A stretch of 33,299 bases of DNA from Candidatus Rokuibacteriota bacterium (lineage in GTDB: Bacteria > Methylomirabilota > Methylomirabilia > Rokubacteriales > CSP1-6): the NCBI GenBank assembly GCA_003221515.1, contig QHSI01000021.1:1-33299 (forward strand), read 5' to 3'. Below are positions 20,954 to 31,131 of this stretch, in pieces. A program made the position numbers and the translations under genes. Within the stretch, counting starts at the first letter, position 1. Each line of letters begins with the position of its first letter. A model generated the notes under the pieces. That model saw nothing but the letters and a program-made list of their open reading frames with translations, was not told the origin of the DNA and ran no database searches.

Positions 20954-22356
20954 TTCAGCGTGGGCCATTGCTCGTGGAAGGTCTGGGGGGCGAGGGCGGG
21001 AAGGTCGCGCGTGCGCGTCCACTCGGTGAAGGCCAGGGGCACGCTCCGGATCCGACCGTCGCGGGCGAACGGGCGTTGCAGCAGCCGCGCCAGCGGCTTG
21101 CTCCAGCGATAGAGGCTCGGGCTCGCGAGGACCTTCTCCATCAGCCCGTAGGCCAGACGCTCCGTCCACGGCGCGATGCGAGCCTCGTGGATCTCGCGGC
21201 GCAGCTCGACGAGCATCTTGGGGATGTCGATCCGGACTGGGCACGCGTCGGCGCAGGCTCCGCAGAGGGACGACGCGTGGGCGAGGTCCTTCACCGAGCC
21301 CGGGCCCTCGAGCATCGCGGTCAGGAGGATGCCGATCGGCCCGGGATACGTGTAGCCGTAGGCGTGGCCGCCGATCTGCCGGTAGACGGGACAGACGTTG
21401 AGGCAGGCGCCGCAGCGCAGGCAGTAGAGCGCCTCGCGGAGCGGCCCCGCGATCTGGCGGATGCGGCCGTTGTCCAGCAGCACCAGGTGAAACTCGTCGG
21501 GTCCCTCGAGCTCGCCGGGCCGGCGCGGCCCGCGGACGAGCGTGGTGTAGACCGAGAGCTTCTGGCCCGTCGCGCTCTTGGCGAGGATCTGGAGAAACAC
21601 CATGAGGTCGGTCATCGAGGGTACGACTTTCTCGACGCCCATGACCGCAACGTGAACCCGCGGGAGCGAGGTGACCATCCGCCCGTTGCCCTCGTTGGTC
21701 ACCAGCACGACCGTCCCGGTGTCGGCGACGGCGAAGTTCGCGCCGGTGATCCCGAGATCGGCCTCGAGGAATTTCTGGCGCAGCTCGACGCGCGCGATCC
21801 GGGTCAGCTCCTCCGGGTCCGCCGCCACCTGCCGCTTCAGCTCCTTCGCGAAGAGGTCGGCGACCTGGCCCTTGGTCTTGTGGATCGCCGGCGCGATGAT
21901 GTGCGACGGGCGCTCGTGCGCGAGCTGGATGATGTACTCGCCGAGGTCGGTCTCGATCGGGATCACGCCGGCCGCCTCGAGCGCCTCGTTCAGGTGGATC
22001 TCCTCGCTCGCCATCGACTTCGACTTCACCGCCATGCGAGCGCCGGTGCGCGCGGCGATGTCCAGGACCACGCGGCGCGCCTCTTCCGGCGTCGTCGCGT
22101 AGTGCACGTGGCCGCCGAGGCGCTCGACGCTGTCGATCAGCTGCTCGACGTAGCGATGGAGGTGCTGGAGCGTCGCTTCCTTGATCTCGCGGGCCAGGTC
22201 GCGGAGGCGCTCGCCCTCCGGGAACTCGTCGAAGGCGTCGCGCCGGAGGCCGATGAACTTGGTGGTCGCGATCGTCAGCGCCTCCTGCAGGTGCTTGTCC
22301 CCGAGGGCGCTGCCGGCACGCCGGCGGAACGGGACGGACAGGTCCGTCTCGCTCAT
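20950..22356 (-). CDS. lutB: Lactate utilisation iron-sulfur protein LutB
   Basis: 468 residues, the usual LutB length. N-terminal LUD domain (about 65-300) with KSKSMASEEIHLNEAL, ADLGITGANFAVADTGTVVL and TSLPRVHVAVMGVEKVVP, then a ferredoxin-like region with CLRCGACLNVCPVY and CGACADACPVRIDIPK, which would bind two [4Fe-4S] clusters, and a C-terminal LutB helix. It carries electrons in L-lactate oxidation to pyruvate. ATG 22356 overlaps the lutA stop (ATGA). Confidence 0.96.
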   Translation of the reverse strand: MSETDLSVPFRRRAGSALGDKHLQEALTIATTKFIGLRRDAFDEFPEGERLRDLAREIKEATLQHLHRYVEQLIDSVERLGGHVHYATTPEEARRVVLDIAARTGARMAVKSKSMASEEIHLNEALEAAGVIPIETDLGEYIIQLAHERPSHIIAPAIHKTKGQVADLFAKELKRQVAADPEELTRIARVELRQKFLEADLGITGANFAVADTGTVVLVTNEGNGRMVTSLPRVHVAVMGVEKVVPSMTDLMVFLQILAKSATGQKLSVYTTLVRGPRRPGELEGPDEFHLVLLDNGRIRQIAGPLREALYCLRCGACLNVCPVYRQIGGHAYGYTYPGPIGILLTAMLEGPGSVKDLAHASSLCGACADACPVRIDIPKMLVELRREIHEARIAPWTERLAYGLMEKVLASPSLYRWSKPLARLLQRPFARDGRIRSVPLAFTEWTRTRDLPALAPQTFHEQWPTLK

Positions 22357-23087
22357 CGCTCGTCCCCGGCGAGCAGCTCGGCCAGGTGCAGCGGGCGCAC
22401 CTTCGAGCGGCGGCGGCCGAGCCCCCCGCCCATCTGCATGAGGCAGCCGGAGTCGCAGGCGACGACGCACGCGGCGCCGGTGGCCTCGATGTTCCGGATC
22501 TTCTTGTCGAGGATCTGCGAGGAGACCTCCGGCAGGCGCACCGAGAACGAGCCGCCGAAGCCGCAGCACTCGTCGCCGCCCGGCAGCTCGACCAGCTCCG
22601 CGCCCTCGAGATTCTTCAACAGAATCCGCGGCGCTTCGGACTCGTGGAGCCCGCGCAGCAGGTGGCAGGAGTCGTGATAGGTCACGCGCCCGCTCACGCT
22701 GGCTTTGAACCGTGTCTTGCCCAGGACCCTCACCAGGAACTGAGACAGCTCGTACGTCCGGCCGGCGAGCCGCTCGGCCTCGGCGCGGGCTGGAGTGTCG
22801 CGCAGCAGCGCCGGGTACTCGTGGCGGACCATGTAGGCGCACGAGCCCGAGGGCACGACGACGTGCTCGGCGTCCCGGAACACCTCGACGGTCCGGGCGG
22901 CGACCCGCGTCGCGCCGGCGTGGTAGCCGGAGTTGAACAGTGGCTGGCCGCAGCAGGTCTGGCCCTGGGGAAAGTCCACGGTCACCCCCAGGCGACGGAG
23001 GAGCCGCGTGACGCTCACGCCGACTTCCGGGAAGAACATGTCGCCCAGGCAGGTGACCATCAGCGCCGCGCGGACGGGAGCGTTCAC
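22353..23087 (-). CDS. lutA: Lactate utilisation (Fe-S)-binding protein LutA
   Basis: 244 residues with two Cys-rich CCG domains: GQTCCGQP and SGSCAYM in the first, YHDSCHLLRGL, ECCGFGG and CDSGCLMQ in the second. This is the LutA/YkgE family (also like GlcF and HdrB C-terminal parts). It would be the catalytic or cluster-bearing partner of LutB and LutC. It starts at GTG 23087, overlapping the cupin stop (GTGA). Confidence 0.95.
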   Translation of the reverse strand: MNAPVRAALMVTCLGDMFFPEVGVSVTRLLRRLGVTVDFPQGQTCCGQPLFNSGYHAGATRVAARTVEVFRDAEHVVVPSGSCAYMVRHEYPALLRDTPARAEAERLAGRTYELSQFLVRVLGKTRFKASVSGRVTYHDSCHLLRGLHESEAPRILLKNLEGAELVELPGGDECCGFGGSFSVRLPEVSSQILDKKIRNIEATGAACVVACDSGCLMQMGGGLGRRRSKVRPLHLAELLAGDER

Positions 23088-23407
23088 GCGTGCGGGGGCG
23101 GCGGTGTGACGACGACGAGGACGAGCAGCGGCGCGGCCCCTTCGTTGAGGAGACCGTGCTCCACGCCAGCTCGCGCGACCGTCGCGTCGCCGGCCTCGAG
23201 GGTCTGGGTCTCGGCGCCCACGGTGAAGCGCCCCTTGCCTTCGAGGACGTAGTAAATCTTGTCCTGATTCCCGTGCGTGTGCGGCCGCTGGGCCTGGCCC
23301 GGCGCCACGCAGTAGAGGTCGAGCTGGGCGCGCTCGGTCGTGGCGAGCGCGATCCTCGCCATCCGATCGGCCTGGAGCTTCACGTGGTCCTTAACTCGTA
23401 TGCGCAT
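23084..23407 (-). CDS. Small single-domain cupin protein
   Basis: 107 residues. Cupin motif 1 is RPHTHGNQDKIYYVLEGKGRFTVG (about 42-65) with metal-ligand His, His and a late Glu; motif 2 is AGDATVARAGVEHGLLN. A His-only ligand set with Glu is consistent with a mononuclear metal site. Whether it is an enzyme or a sensor for the adjoining lactate/glycolate genes cannot be read. ATG 23407 overlaps the glcF end by 17 nt; GTG 23383 with AAGGA upstream is an alternative start. It ends on lutA (GTGA). Confidence 0.9.
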   Translation of the reverse strand: MRIRVKDHVKLQADRMARIALATTERAQLDLYCVAPGQAQRPHTHGNQDKIYYVLEGKGRFTVGAETQTLEAGDATVARAGVEHGLLNEGAAPLLVLVVVTPPPPHA

Positions 23408-24641
23408 CCACCGCTCTCGCCAGCAACTCTACGGGATGAACGAGCGTCACGTCCAGACCACGCTGGCGGCACCCGCTGGCGATCTGCAGGAGGCATCCGG
23501 GGTTCGCGGCCGCGACAAGCCGAGCGCCCGTTTCCGCGATGCGCGCGATCTTGAGCTCCAGCAGCTCGTCGGCGATACCGGGCTCGAGCAGGTTGTAGAC
23601 GCCGGCGCTGCCGCAGCAGAGGTCGCTGTCCCCGAGCTCCACGAGCTTGAGCCCCGGGATCCGCCGGAGCAGCTCGCGCGGTTCCTGACGCACGCGCTGG
23701 CCGTGAGCCAGATGGCAGGCGTCGTGGTAGGTCACGGTCAGATCGAGCCTCCCCAGCGGCAGCTCGGCCCCGGCCAGGACCTCAATGACGTCCCGGACGC
23801 GCCCGGCGAAGGGGGCGAGCTCGGGAAGCCGATTTCCGTACTCCTTCATCGCCGAGCCGCAGCCCGCGGCGTTGGTGACGACGAAATCGAGATCGCTGGG
23901 GAACGAGGCAGCAAGAGTGCGGGCCCTGGCTGAGTACGCGTCCACCAGGCCGGCGTGGAGCTCGAGGGCTCCGCAGCATCCCTGCCCTGTTGGAATCACG
24001 ACCTCGTAGCCGGCGATCGCCAGGAGCCGAGCGGTGTCCCGATTCACCTGAGGATAGAGCTGGCGTTGCACGCAGCCCGTGAGGAGCCCGGCCCGTCCGC
24101 GCACCCGGCCGCGGGCGGGGACGAGCTCTGGCAAAGGCCCGGCCCGCGGGACCTCGTCGAGCAGCGCGTCCATTGCCGCGAGCGTTGGCGCCAGACGAAG
24201 GACGCCGATTGCGCGGACGAGGGCGCGGAGCCCTGACGCCCTGTAGAGGCGGAAGGCCGCGAGGGCCGCGCCGAGCCGCGCCGGCTCTGGGAAGAGCGAG
24301 AACGCGAACGCCTCGAGCAGGCGATGCTTCGGCGGCGGCCCGTGCCGCCGCAGCTGAGCGCGCGTCGCCTCGAGGAGCGAGCCGAACCTCACGCCCGACG
24401 GGCACGCGGTCTCGCAGGCGCGGCAGCCGAGACAGAGATCCAGATGGCGCCGGAAGGTCTCGCTGAGCTCCACGCGCCCCTCCGCGGCGGCGCGCATCAG
24501 GTAGATGCGGCCGCGCGGGGAATCCATCTCCTCACCGAGGACGCGATAGGTCGGGCACGTCGGCAGGCAGATCCCGCAATGCACGCACTTCCTGATCTCT
24601 TCGACGTCGGGGGCATCCGGTCCGCGGAAGGCCGAGGTCAT
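23391..24641 (-). CDS. glcF: Glycolate oxidase iron-sulfur subunit GlcF
   Basis: 416 residues. Two ferredoxin-type cluster motifs at the N-terminus, CVHCGICLPTCPTY and CLGCRACETACPSGV, are followed by two Cys-rich CCG domains (LTGCVQRQLYPQVN, GQGCCGALELH, NAAGCGS; then YHDACHLAHGQ, LCCGSAGVYN, NPGCLLQ). It passes electrons from the flavin subunits to the quinone pool or another acceptor. ATG 24641 overlaps the glcE stop by one base (TGATG). Confidence 0.95.
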   Translation of the reverse strand: MTSAFRGPDAPDVEEIRKCVHCGICLPTCPTYRVLGEEMDSPRGRIYLMRAAAEGRVELSETFRRHLDLCLGCRACETACPSGVRFGSLLEATRAQLRRHGPPPKHRLLEAFAFSLFPEPARLGAALAAFRLYRASGLRALVRAIGVLRLAPTLAAMDALLDEVPRAGPLPELVPARGRVRGRAGLLTGCVQRQLYPQVNRDTARLLAIAGYEVVIPTGQGCCGALELHAGLVDAYSARARTLAASFPSDLDFVVTNAAGCGSAMKEYGNRLPELAPFAGRVRDVIEVLAGAELPLGRLDLTVTYHDACHLAHGQRVRQEPRELLRRIPGLKLVELGDSDLCCGSAGVYNLLEPGIADELLELKIARIAETGARLVAAANPGCLLQIASGCRQRGLDVTLVHPVELLARAVDAHTS

Positions 24642-25960
24642 CACAGGCCCCCGACGAACCGGCCGGGATTTAGCACGCGCTTGGGATCGAGATCGTCTCT
24701 CAGCGCTCGCATGAGCGCGAAGGCACCGGCCTCGACGGGGCCCCATGGATCGACCGCTGCCCGCAGCGCGGAGGGTCCGCGCGCGATGACGACGCTACCG
24801 CCGATCTCGGCGACCTCGTCGCGCAGGCGTTTCGTGATCGCCGTCGTCACGGCCAGGTCGGTATCGGCAAGACGGACGCGAACCGTCCCCAGCGGAGCGC
24901 AGCAGCTCGTCCACACCCGCGCCCGTGGTGCGCTGGCCCGTACGGCCTCGACGATCGCTCGCTGGGTCGTCGCGAGCCGACCGGCCAGCGAGGCGATCTG
25001 GAGCAGCGCCTCGCCCTCGGACGGCGTCAACGCCCGCTCGGCGTCGCTCCAGAACGCGTCGGGCACCGGAAGGATCTGCGCTCCTTCAGCCTTGGCGAGC
25101 GCGGCCAGCCGCTCGCCCCCTTCGACGACCGCTTCCTCGACGCTCCCGATCGACACCGCCACGGCCGACGACGTCGGGCCCGGGAAAACCGCCTCGAGCA
25201 CCTGCTCGCCGAGGTATTCGAGCCGGTTCGGCTGGAGCGACGAATCGACGACCCGCTCGACGAACGCCTGCGCCGCTTCGGCCGAGGGCAGCCGCACGAG
25301 CCACGAGCGCTCGGCGTCGGGCAGCGGATGCAGGCGGAGCGTCAGCTCGCCGAGCACGCCGAGCGTTCCGAGCGCGCCGATCATCAGCTTCGGTACGTCG
25401 TATCCGCTCACCGACTTCACGACCTTCGAGCCGCCCCAGGTCAACACGCCGTCGGCCTGGACGAAGCGGACGCCCAGCAGCAGATCACGCATCGTGCCGT
25501 AGCGCACGCGGAGCGGACCGCTGGCGTTGGTCGCCGCGATGCCACCCAGCGTCCGCGTCGACGCGCCCGGAGGGTCGAGCGCCAGGAATTGCCGGTGCGG
25601 CGCCAGCCGGGCGGCCAGCGCTCCCACAGTAATGCCGGCTTCCACCGTGATCGATACATCGGCCGGGTTGTACTCGACGACCCGATCCAGGCCGCACAGG
25701 TCGAGCGCCACGTCCAGGCGCGCCGGAGGACACCCGAGCTCGAGCGCGCTGCCGCTGCCGCGCGGCGCGACCGCCAGCGCGGCCTCGTGGGCGAGGGCGA
25801 CGACCTGGCTCACCTGCTCGAGCGACGCCGGGCGCACGACCCAGCGCGGGACCAGCCCGTCGACCGCCGCGGCGGCGCGCGCGGGCACGTCGTCCCGAAC
25901 GCCGTCGCGTCCGGCGATCGCGACGAACGCCTCGCCCACCGAGCGCCCCGCGACTGACAT
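24641..25960 (-). CDS. glcE: Glycolate oxidase FAD-binding subunit GlcE
   Basis: 439 residues, longer than the ~350-residue E. coli GlcE. The PCMH-type FAD-binding domain is visible: VVRPASLEQVSQVVALAHE, VAPRGSGSALELG, VEAGITVGALAARLAP, LGGIAATNASGPLRVRYGT, and KVVKSVSGYDVPKLMIGALGTLG. The C-terminus ends LDPKRVLNPGRFVGGL, typical of this family. ATG 25960 lies 8 nt after the glcD stop. Confidence 0.94.
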   Translation of the reverse strand: MSVAGRSVGEAFVAIAGRDGVRDDVPARAAAAVDGLVPRWVVRPASLEQVSQVVALAHEAALAVAPRGSGSALELGCPPARLDVALDLCGLDRVVEYNPADVSITVEAGITVGALAARLAPHRQFLALDPPGASTRTLGGIAATNASGPLRVRYGTMRDLLLGVRFVQADGVLTWGGSKVVKSVSGYDVPKLMIGALGTLGVLGELTLRLHPLPDAERSWLVRLPSAEAAQAFVERVVDSSLQPNRLEYLGEQVLEAVFPGPTSSAVAVSIGSVEEAVVEGGERLAALAKAEGAQILPVPDAFWSDAERALTPSEGEALLQIASLAGRLATTQRAIVEAVRASAPRARVWTSCCAPLGTVRVRLADTDLAVTTAITKRLRDEVAEIGGSVVIARGPSALRAAVDPWGPVEAGAFALMRALRDDLDPKRVLNPGRFVGGL

Positions 25961-25968
25961 GCGCGCGC

Positions 25969-27414
25969 CTAGATCCAGGCGCCATCGGGCACGCGGGGTC
26001 GCGCCGGCCGGAAACCCTCGCCGCAGGCCGGGTGAGACGGCAGGAGCTTGCCGGGATTCATGATCGTCTCCGGGTCGAAGGCCCGGCGCAGGCGATACAT
26101 GAAGTTGAGGTCGGCGTCGGCGTACTGCAGTGGCAGGTTCTTGGCCTTGTCGAGCCCGACGCCGTGCTCACCCGTCACCGTCCCGCCCATCGCGATGCAG
26201 GCGTTCAGCAGCTCCTCGTTGGCCGCCTTCGCCCGCTCGAGCTCCTCGGGGTCGCGGTCGTCGTAGAGGATCAACGGGTGGAGGTTCCCGTCGCCGGCGT
26301 GGAACACGTTGGCGATCCGGACGCGGTGGCGGGCGCCGATCGCGATCAGCTCGCGCATGATCGTGGGCAGCTTGGAGCGCGGAACGACCGCGTCCTGGAG
26401 CAGATAGGTCGGCGCGAGCCGGCCGACGGCCCCGGCGGCCTCCTTGCGCCCCTTCCAGAGCAGCGCCCGCTCGGCGTCGTCGCGCGCCACGCGTACCTCG
26501 AGGGCGCCACGCTCCCAGCAGATCTGGGCGGCGCGCTCGCTCTGCGCCATGACTTCGGCGAGGGGACCGTCGAGCTCGATCAGGAGCACGGCTGCGGCGT
26601 CCTTCGGGTAGCCCGCGTTCGATCCCTCGTTGATAGCGCGGATCATCATCTCGTCGAGCATCTCGAGGGCCGCCGGGATCATGCCCGCCGCGATGATCGC
26701 CGACACCGCCTCGGACGCGTCCTCGATGGCCACGAACGAGGCCAGGATCGTTCTCACTGCCTCAGGGGCGTGCAGAAGACGCACGGTGACGGCGGTCACG
26801 ATGCCGAACGTGCCTTCCGAGCCGACGGCGATTCCCGTCAGGTCGTACCCCGGGCGATCGACCACCTTGCCGCCCAGGCGTACGGCCTCACCGGTGCCCG
26901 TCACGAGCTCGAGCCCGAGCACGTGGTTGGTGGTGATGCCGTACTTCAGGCAGTGGGGTCCACCGGCGTTGGTGGAGACGTTGCCCCCGATGGAGGAGAC
27001 CATCTGGCTCGAGGGATCAGGAGCGAAGAAATATCCGCTGTTTGCGACCGCCTGGGTCAGGAAGAGGTTGATCAGGCCCGGCTGGACTGTAGCGCAGCGG
27101 TTCGGCAGGTCGATTTCTAGAATTTTGTCCATCCGGTTCAGGCCGATCATCACGCCGCCCTGAGGCGCCATGGCCCCGCCGATCAGCCCCGTACCGGAGC
27201 CGCGGGGAACGATCGGTACGCGCTCGGCACGGCAGAGTCGAACGATCGCAACGACCTGGTCGGTACGGGTCGGAAGGGCCACCACGTCGGGCGCGCCCTT
27301 GTAGAACGTGTGCATGTCCGACTCGTAGACCAGCCGGCCCTCGTAGGAGCGCACGAGACCACCGGCGCCGACGATTCGCTCGAGGTCCGCGAGAAGGGTG
27401 CGGCTCAGGGGCAT
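25969..27414 (-). CDS. glcD: Glycolate oxidase flavoprotein subunit GlcD
   Basis: 481 residues (E. coli GlcD ~499). FAD-binding motifs PRGSGTGLIGGAMAP, VQPGLIN, SIGGNVSTNAGGPHCLKYG, and GSEGTFGIVTAVTVRL are followed by the FAD-linked oxidase C-terminal domain with NVFHAGDGNLHPLIL and TGEHGVGLDKAKNL. Expected to oxidise glycolate (or D-lactate and related 2-hydroxyacids) to the 2-oxoacid. It starts at ATG 27414, 25 nt after korB, and is the first of the Glc trio. Confidence 0.95.
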   Translation of the reverse strand: MPLSRTLLADLERIVGAGGLVRSYEGRLVYESDMHTFYKGAPDVVALPTRTDQVVAIVRLCRAERVPIVPRGSGTGLIGGAMAPQGGVMIGLNRMDKILEIDLPNRCATVQPGLINLFLTQAVANSGYFFAPDPSSQMVSSIGGNVSTNAGGPHCLKYGITTNHVLGLELVTGTGEAVRLGGKVVDRPGYDLTGIAVGSEGTFGIVTAVTVRLLHAPEAVRTILASFVAIEDASEAVSAIIAAGMIPAALEMLDEMMIRAINEGSNAGYPKDAAAVLLIELDGPLAEVMAQSERAAQICWERGALEVRVARDDAERALLWKGRKEAAGAVGRLAPTYLLQDAVVPRSKLPTIMRELIAIGARHRVRIANVFHAGDGNLHPLILYDDRDPEELERAKAANEELLNACIAMGGTVTGEHGVGLDKAKNLPLQYADADLNFMYRLRRAFDPETIMNPGKLLPSHPACGEGFRPARPRVPDGAWI

Positions 27415-27439
27415 GTGGCGACGTGCCCCGCGCGGCGAG

Positions 27440-28467
<1,028 letters not shown>

Positions 28468-28468
<1 letters not shown>

Positions 28469-30336
28469 CACTTGCTCCCCAGAAGCTGGTTGATGGCTTC
28501 GTGGATTTCCTCGGTGGGCAGCGGCAGTCCGCGTACCCGGTTGAAGCCGACCGCGTCGACCAGGTACTCGGCGCGCAACACCCGCACGAGCTGCCCGCTG
28601 TTGATCTCCGGCACCAGCACCTTGCGGTACTCGCGCAGAATGTGGCCGAGGTCCGGCGGAAGCGGGTTCAGATGGCGCAGATGGACCGAGGCGACCGACT
28701 TCCCTTCCGCCTGAGCCCGCTCGACCGCCGCGGTGATCGCGCCGTACGTGCCGCCCCAGCCGACGACCAGAAGGTCGCCCGTGGCCGGGCCGTTGATCGA
28801 CGTCGGGGGGATCTCCTGTGCCGCACGCCGAACCTTCTCGGCCCGCGTGCGGATCATGTGGTCGTGGTTCTCCGGGTCATAGGAGATGTTGCCGGTGACG
28901 TCCTGCTTCTCGATCCCGCCGATGCGGTGCTCGAGACCGGGCGTGCCGGGCTTCACCCAGGGCCGCGCCAGCGTGGCCGGGTCGCGCAGGTACGGGAAGA
29001 ATCCTTCCCGCTCCGTCCGGAACTGGATGTCGATCGGCGGCAGCGTGGACGCATCCGGGATCAGCCAAGGCTCCGAGCCGTTGGCCAGGAAGCCGTCGCT
29101 CAGCACGATCACCGGGACCATGTACTTGGCGGCGATCCGCACGGCCTCGTACGCGATGTAGAAGCAATCGCCGGGCGTGGCCGGGGCGAGCACGATCACC
29201 GGGGCCTCGCTGTTGCGGCCGTAGAGCGCCTGCATGAGGTCGGCTTGCTCGGTCTTGGTGGGCATGCCCGTCGATGGGCCGGCCCGCTGGATGTTCAGGA
29301 CGACGAGCGGGAGCTCCGCCGTCACGGCGAGGCCGATGCCCTCACCCTTGAGCGCGATGCCCGGGCCGCTCGATGCCGTGACGCCGATGGCTCCGCCGAA
29401 CGAGGCGCCGATCGCCGCGGTGACCGCCGCGATCTCGTCCTCGGCCTGGATCGTCCTCACCCGGAAGCGCTTGTGCATGGCCAGCTCGTGCAGGATGTCG
29501 CTGGCCGGCGTGATCGGATAGGCGCCGTAGACGACCGGAACCCTCGAGCGCTGCGCGGCCGCCAGGATGCCCCAGGCAAGAGCTCGGTTGCCGGTCATGG
29601 CCCGGTAGAGTCCCGGCGCCATCTCGGCGGGCTCGACCGCGTAGTGCTCGGAGAAGATCTCCGCGGTCTCGCCGAAGGCGTGGCCGGCCTTGAGCACGCG
29701 AGTGTTGGCCTCCGCGATGTCCTTGTTCTTGGCGAACCGCTTCTCGATCCACGCCAGCGTGGGTTCGAGCGGCCGCGTGTAGATCCAGGAGACCAGGCCC
29801 AGCGCGAAGAAGTTCTTGGTCCGGTCCTTCTCCTTCGTGTTGAGCGCCAGGTCCTTGATGGCCTCGTGGGTGAGGCCCGTCATGTCGACCTTGTGCAGCC
29901 GATAGCGCTCGGCGAGCGTGGGATCGTCGAGCGGGTTCGCGGTGTAGCCGGCCTTGTCCAGGTTGCGCTTGTCGAACGCTTGCGTGTTGACGATCAGCAA
30001 CCCACCGGTCTTGAGGTCACGCAGATGCACCTTCAGCGCGGCCGGGTTCATCGCGACCAGACAGTCCAGGCGATCGCCGGGGGTGTAGACGCGCTGGCTA
30101 CCGAACTGCAGCTGGAAGCTCGAGACACCGAACAGCGTGCCGGCCGGTGCGCGGATCTCCGCGGGGAAGTTCGGCAGCGTGGCGAGGTCGTTACCCGCCC
30201 ACGCCGACTCGGTCGTGAATTGCTCCCCGGTCAGCTGCATGCCGTCGCCGGAATCCCCGGCGAACCGGATCACGGCGCGGTCGAGCGCTATTCGCGACTT
30301 CTCGACGCCTGTGGCGGGAGTCGCTATCCGGCCCAT
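28468..30336 (-). CDS. korA: 2-oxoacid:ferredoxin oxidoreductase, fused gamma-alpha subunit
   Basis: 622 residues. The N-terminal ~190 residues are the gamma domain (IRFAGDSGDGMQLTGEQFTT, AEIRAPAGTLFGVSSFQ), and the rest is the alpha domain (GAYPITPASDILHELA, IQAEDEIAAVTAAIGASFGG, SSGPGIALKGEGIGLAVTAE, RAGPSTGMPTKTEQADL, and a C-terminal VGWGGTYGAITAAV). The gamma-alpha fusion is typical of KorA-type 2-oxoglutarate oxidoreductases. It is the first gene of the twelve-gene array. ATG 30336 is preceded by GAGGAG, and the stop overlaps the korB start region. Confidence 0.95.
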
Positions 30337-30454
30337 GCCTGTCGTGTCTCCTCGCTCAGCTTACGCAGTCATATCCCGCGAGCCCGATGCGGGAAAATTG
30401 GTTCCAGAGGACACCACCGACGGCCGTCAAGTCGAACGTCGGCACACCAGGGCC

Positions 30455-30483
30455 ATTTTATCGGAGGCTGGCGGGGCGGGCAA
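30455..30483 (-). promoter_or_regulatory. Sigma-70-like promoter for the korA array
   Basis: On the minus strand, TTGCCC (30478-30483) and TAAAAT (30455-30460) are separated by exactly 17 nt. Transcription would start near 30448, giving a ~112-nt leader before korA. The leader includes a short hairpin CCCGC/GCGGG (30375-30393). The rest of the 204-nt gap 30337-30540 shows no gene. Confidence 0.5.
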
Positions 30484-30540
30484 GATTCCTCCCGGCGGTC
30501 AGTCCACCGCACCGCATCGCATCGCCAATTCTGAGCGCCA

Positions 30541-31068
30541 TTAGCCGGCGTCGACGTCCTGGGGGTGCTTGAGCGCGTCACCCGGGCGGAGGTTCAGGAC
30601 CTCTTCCGGAAATAGGGCGGCCAGCCAGCAGATGACGTCGTTCACGGTGACGACGCCGATCGGACGGCCGTCCGGGTCGACCAGCGGGATCGTCCGGTAG
30701 CCCGCGACGCTCATGCAGTGCACGGCGTACGCCACGCGATCGCGTGCCGTCAGCGCCTGGGGGGAGCGCGTCATCACGTCGCTGAGTGGCGTGCGGCGCG
30801 CCTCGAGATTCTTACCGACGACGCGGGTCAGCACGTCGCGCTCGGTGAAGATGCCGGTGAGCCGCCCGCCGCCATCGGTGATCAACACCCCTGCCTGCCG
30901 GCGCGACAGCATGCTCTGAATAGCCTCGTGGACGGTCGCCGTCTCGGCGAGGCAGATGGGCTCGGCGGGGGTCAGGACCGCGATCGTGTCGTCGAGCAGG
31001 GCGCCGCGGGTTGCCCGCAGATCGTCGTCGAGACGCGCGGAGTACTCGTCCTCGAACTCACCAGCCAT
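30541..31068 (-). CDS. CBS-domain pair protein
   Basis: 175 residues with two CBS modules: first about 40-95 (EAIQSMLSRRQAGVLITD, RLTGIFTERDVLTRVVGKN), second about 98-155 (VMTRSPQALTARDRVAYAVHCM, RTIPLVDPDGRPIGVVTVNDVICWL). Tandem CBS modules bind adenosine nucleotides and act as energy sensors. There is no other domain, so it presumably acts on a partner. AAGGGG lies 6-7 nt before ATG 31068. It is followed by a 204-nt gap that holds the korA promoter, so it is likely its own unit. Confidence 0.93.
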   Translation of the reverse strand: MAGEFEDEYSARLDDDLRATRGALLDDTIAVLTPAEPICLAETATVHEAIQSMLSRRQAGVLITDGGGRLTGIFTERDVLTRVVGKNLEARRTPLSDVMTRSPQALTARDRVAYAVHCMSVAGYRTIPLVDPDGRPIGVVTVNDVICWLAALFPEEVLNLRPGDALKHPQDVDAG

Positions 31069-31131
31069 GACGTGTCCCCTTCAAAGCCGATCGTAACTCG
31101 CCCCTCGTGGCCCGGCAACGACCCATCGCGT

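Noticed and set aside
20944-22677. 577-codon open frame on the plus strand opposite lutB
   Set aside because: Antisense to lutB; composition typical of GC-rich shadow frames.
30375-30393. Riboswitch or terminator in the korA leader
   Set aside because: Only a 5-bp stem with an 8-nt loop is seen, with no T-run and no recognisable aptamer; it is too weak to call.
28501-30534. 677-codon open frame on the plus strand opposite korA
   Set aside because: Antisense to korA, with Arg/Asp/His-rich low-information sequence and no SD or domain.
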